Assembly (NCBI GenBank): GCA_023391335.1
Contig: JAEWBG010000113.1
Span: forward strand, 1-24,991
Source: Pseudomonadota bacterium
Lineage (GTDB): Bacteria > Pseudomonadota > Gammaproteobacteria > Steroidobacterales > Steroidobacteraceae
Length of the DNA stretch: 24,991 bases
Reading direction: 5' to 3'
Under the pieces are notes generated by a model, which was given only the letters and a program-made list of their open reading frames with translations, did no database searches and was not told where the DNA came from. Below, piece by piece: positions 24,700 through 24,991 of this stretch. A program made the translations under genes and the position numbers. Every line of letters begins with the position of its first letter. Positions within the stretch are counted from its first letter, which is position 1.

Positions 24700-24991
24700 A
24701 CGGCACACACGCACACGAGTTCTCCTTTGCGCGCTTGATGTTTCGTCCGTCTTTCCGTTGACGGTCCACGGTTGACAGTTGGCGGCAGGCCGCGCTTCGC
24801 AACGGACCGCCGATCATCCGGATGCGCGGCTCACAGGACCCTTCAAACCTCAGGGAACACGGGCAGGAGTGGGCGAGGATGGCTCCCCGTCGAGTGCTGT
24901 GTCTTCTCCGTGCTCTCCGTGTCCTCCGTGTGAAACTCCTGTCTGTCACCTCAGCAGCGCCGCGGGGCCCCGGGCGCCCGGGCCGGGCGGG
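24700..24991. other. Right-end non-coding stretch with CTCCGTG tract and GC-rich terminus
   Basis: I see no gene here. GTTGACGGTCCACGGTTGACAG at about 24758-24779 is a short imperfect direct repeat. CTCCGTG repeats at about 24905-24935 are the complement of the CACGGAG tracts at 36-64. The last 35 or so bases are almost pure G and C, with GGGCCC and CGGGCGCCCGG palindromes unlike the rest of the window, and could be a contig-end artefact. Confidence 0.5.

Noticed and set aside
1..24991. tRNA and rRNA genes
   Set aside because: I looked for tRNA arm patterns and rRNA-like blocks on both strands by eye and found none; a covariance search could still find a small RNA.

Overview
This window looks like a chromosomal piece of a moderately GC-rich Gammaproteobacterium, most likely from the Xanthomonadales / Nevskiales / Steroidobacter side. 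That is an inference from gene families, codon usage and repeat-rich intergenic DNA; no rRNA or tRNA gene is present to confirm it. Both ends run into repeats, and the right end finishes in very GC-rich sequence, so the window may be a whole contig broken at repeats.

Left part (1-6045): a block of hairpin-forming repeats (about 1-550) is followed by a minus-strand cluster of YihY/BrkB membrane protein, DUF748/AsmA-like protein (start and stop overlap by 4 nt) and a short-chain dehydrogenase. Divergent from it are a stand-alone receiver protein and, after a short gap holding a gene remnant, a DAO-type flavoprotein fused to a Rieske domain.

Middle (6046-11305): an apparently intact IS3-family element (6276-7462, 4-bp target duplication) lies beside a DUF2269 membrane protein. 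An 818-bp repeat-filled gap then precedes an SDR-DoxX fusion protein. This gap holds two hairpin arrays, an inverted REP-like pair and low-complexity tracts. A small membrane protein and the C-terminal stub of an MxaJ/XoxJ-type substrate-binding protein follow on the plus strand.

Right part (11306-23894): three consecutive, same-strand, paralogous giant hybrid histidine kinases (1307, 1439 and 1442 aa), 7 and 9 nt apart, fill half of the window. Each has a membrane anchor, about 710 extracytoplasmic residues that read as seven OB-fold-like modules, a second membrane helix, PAS, HisKA, HATPase_c and receiver domains. They differ in an internal receiver: absent in the first, apparently unphosphorylatable in the second, intact in the third. 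No Hpt protein or DNA-binding response regulator is encoded nearby, so the output is unknown. This triplet is the best candidate for an undescribed signalling system. A low-affinity iron permease-like gene converges on the third kinase and overlaps it by 9 bp. Beyond it comes another copy of the hairpin block in inverted orientation.

The second notable feature is the hairpin repeat itself. It is a chain of small palindromes, 3-6-bp stems with mostly 3-4-nt loops, joined by TCCTTCC-like or CTTGCC-like linkers. Stem sequences change while complementarity is kept, and the order of hairpins is largely conserved between copies.
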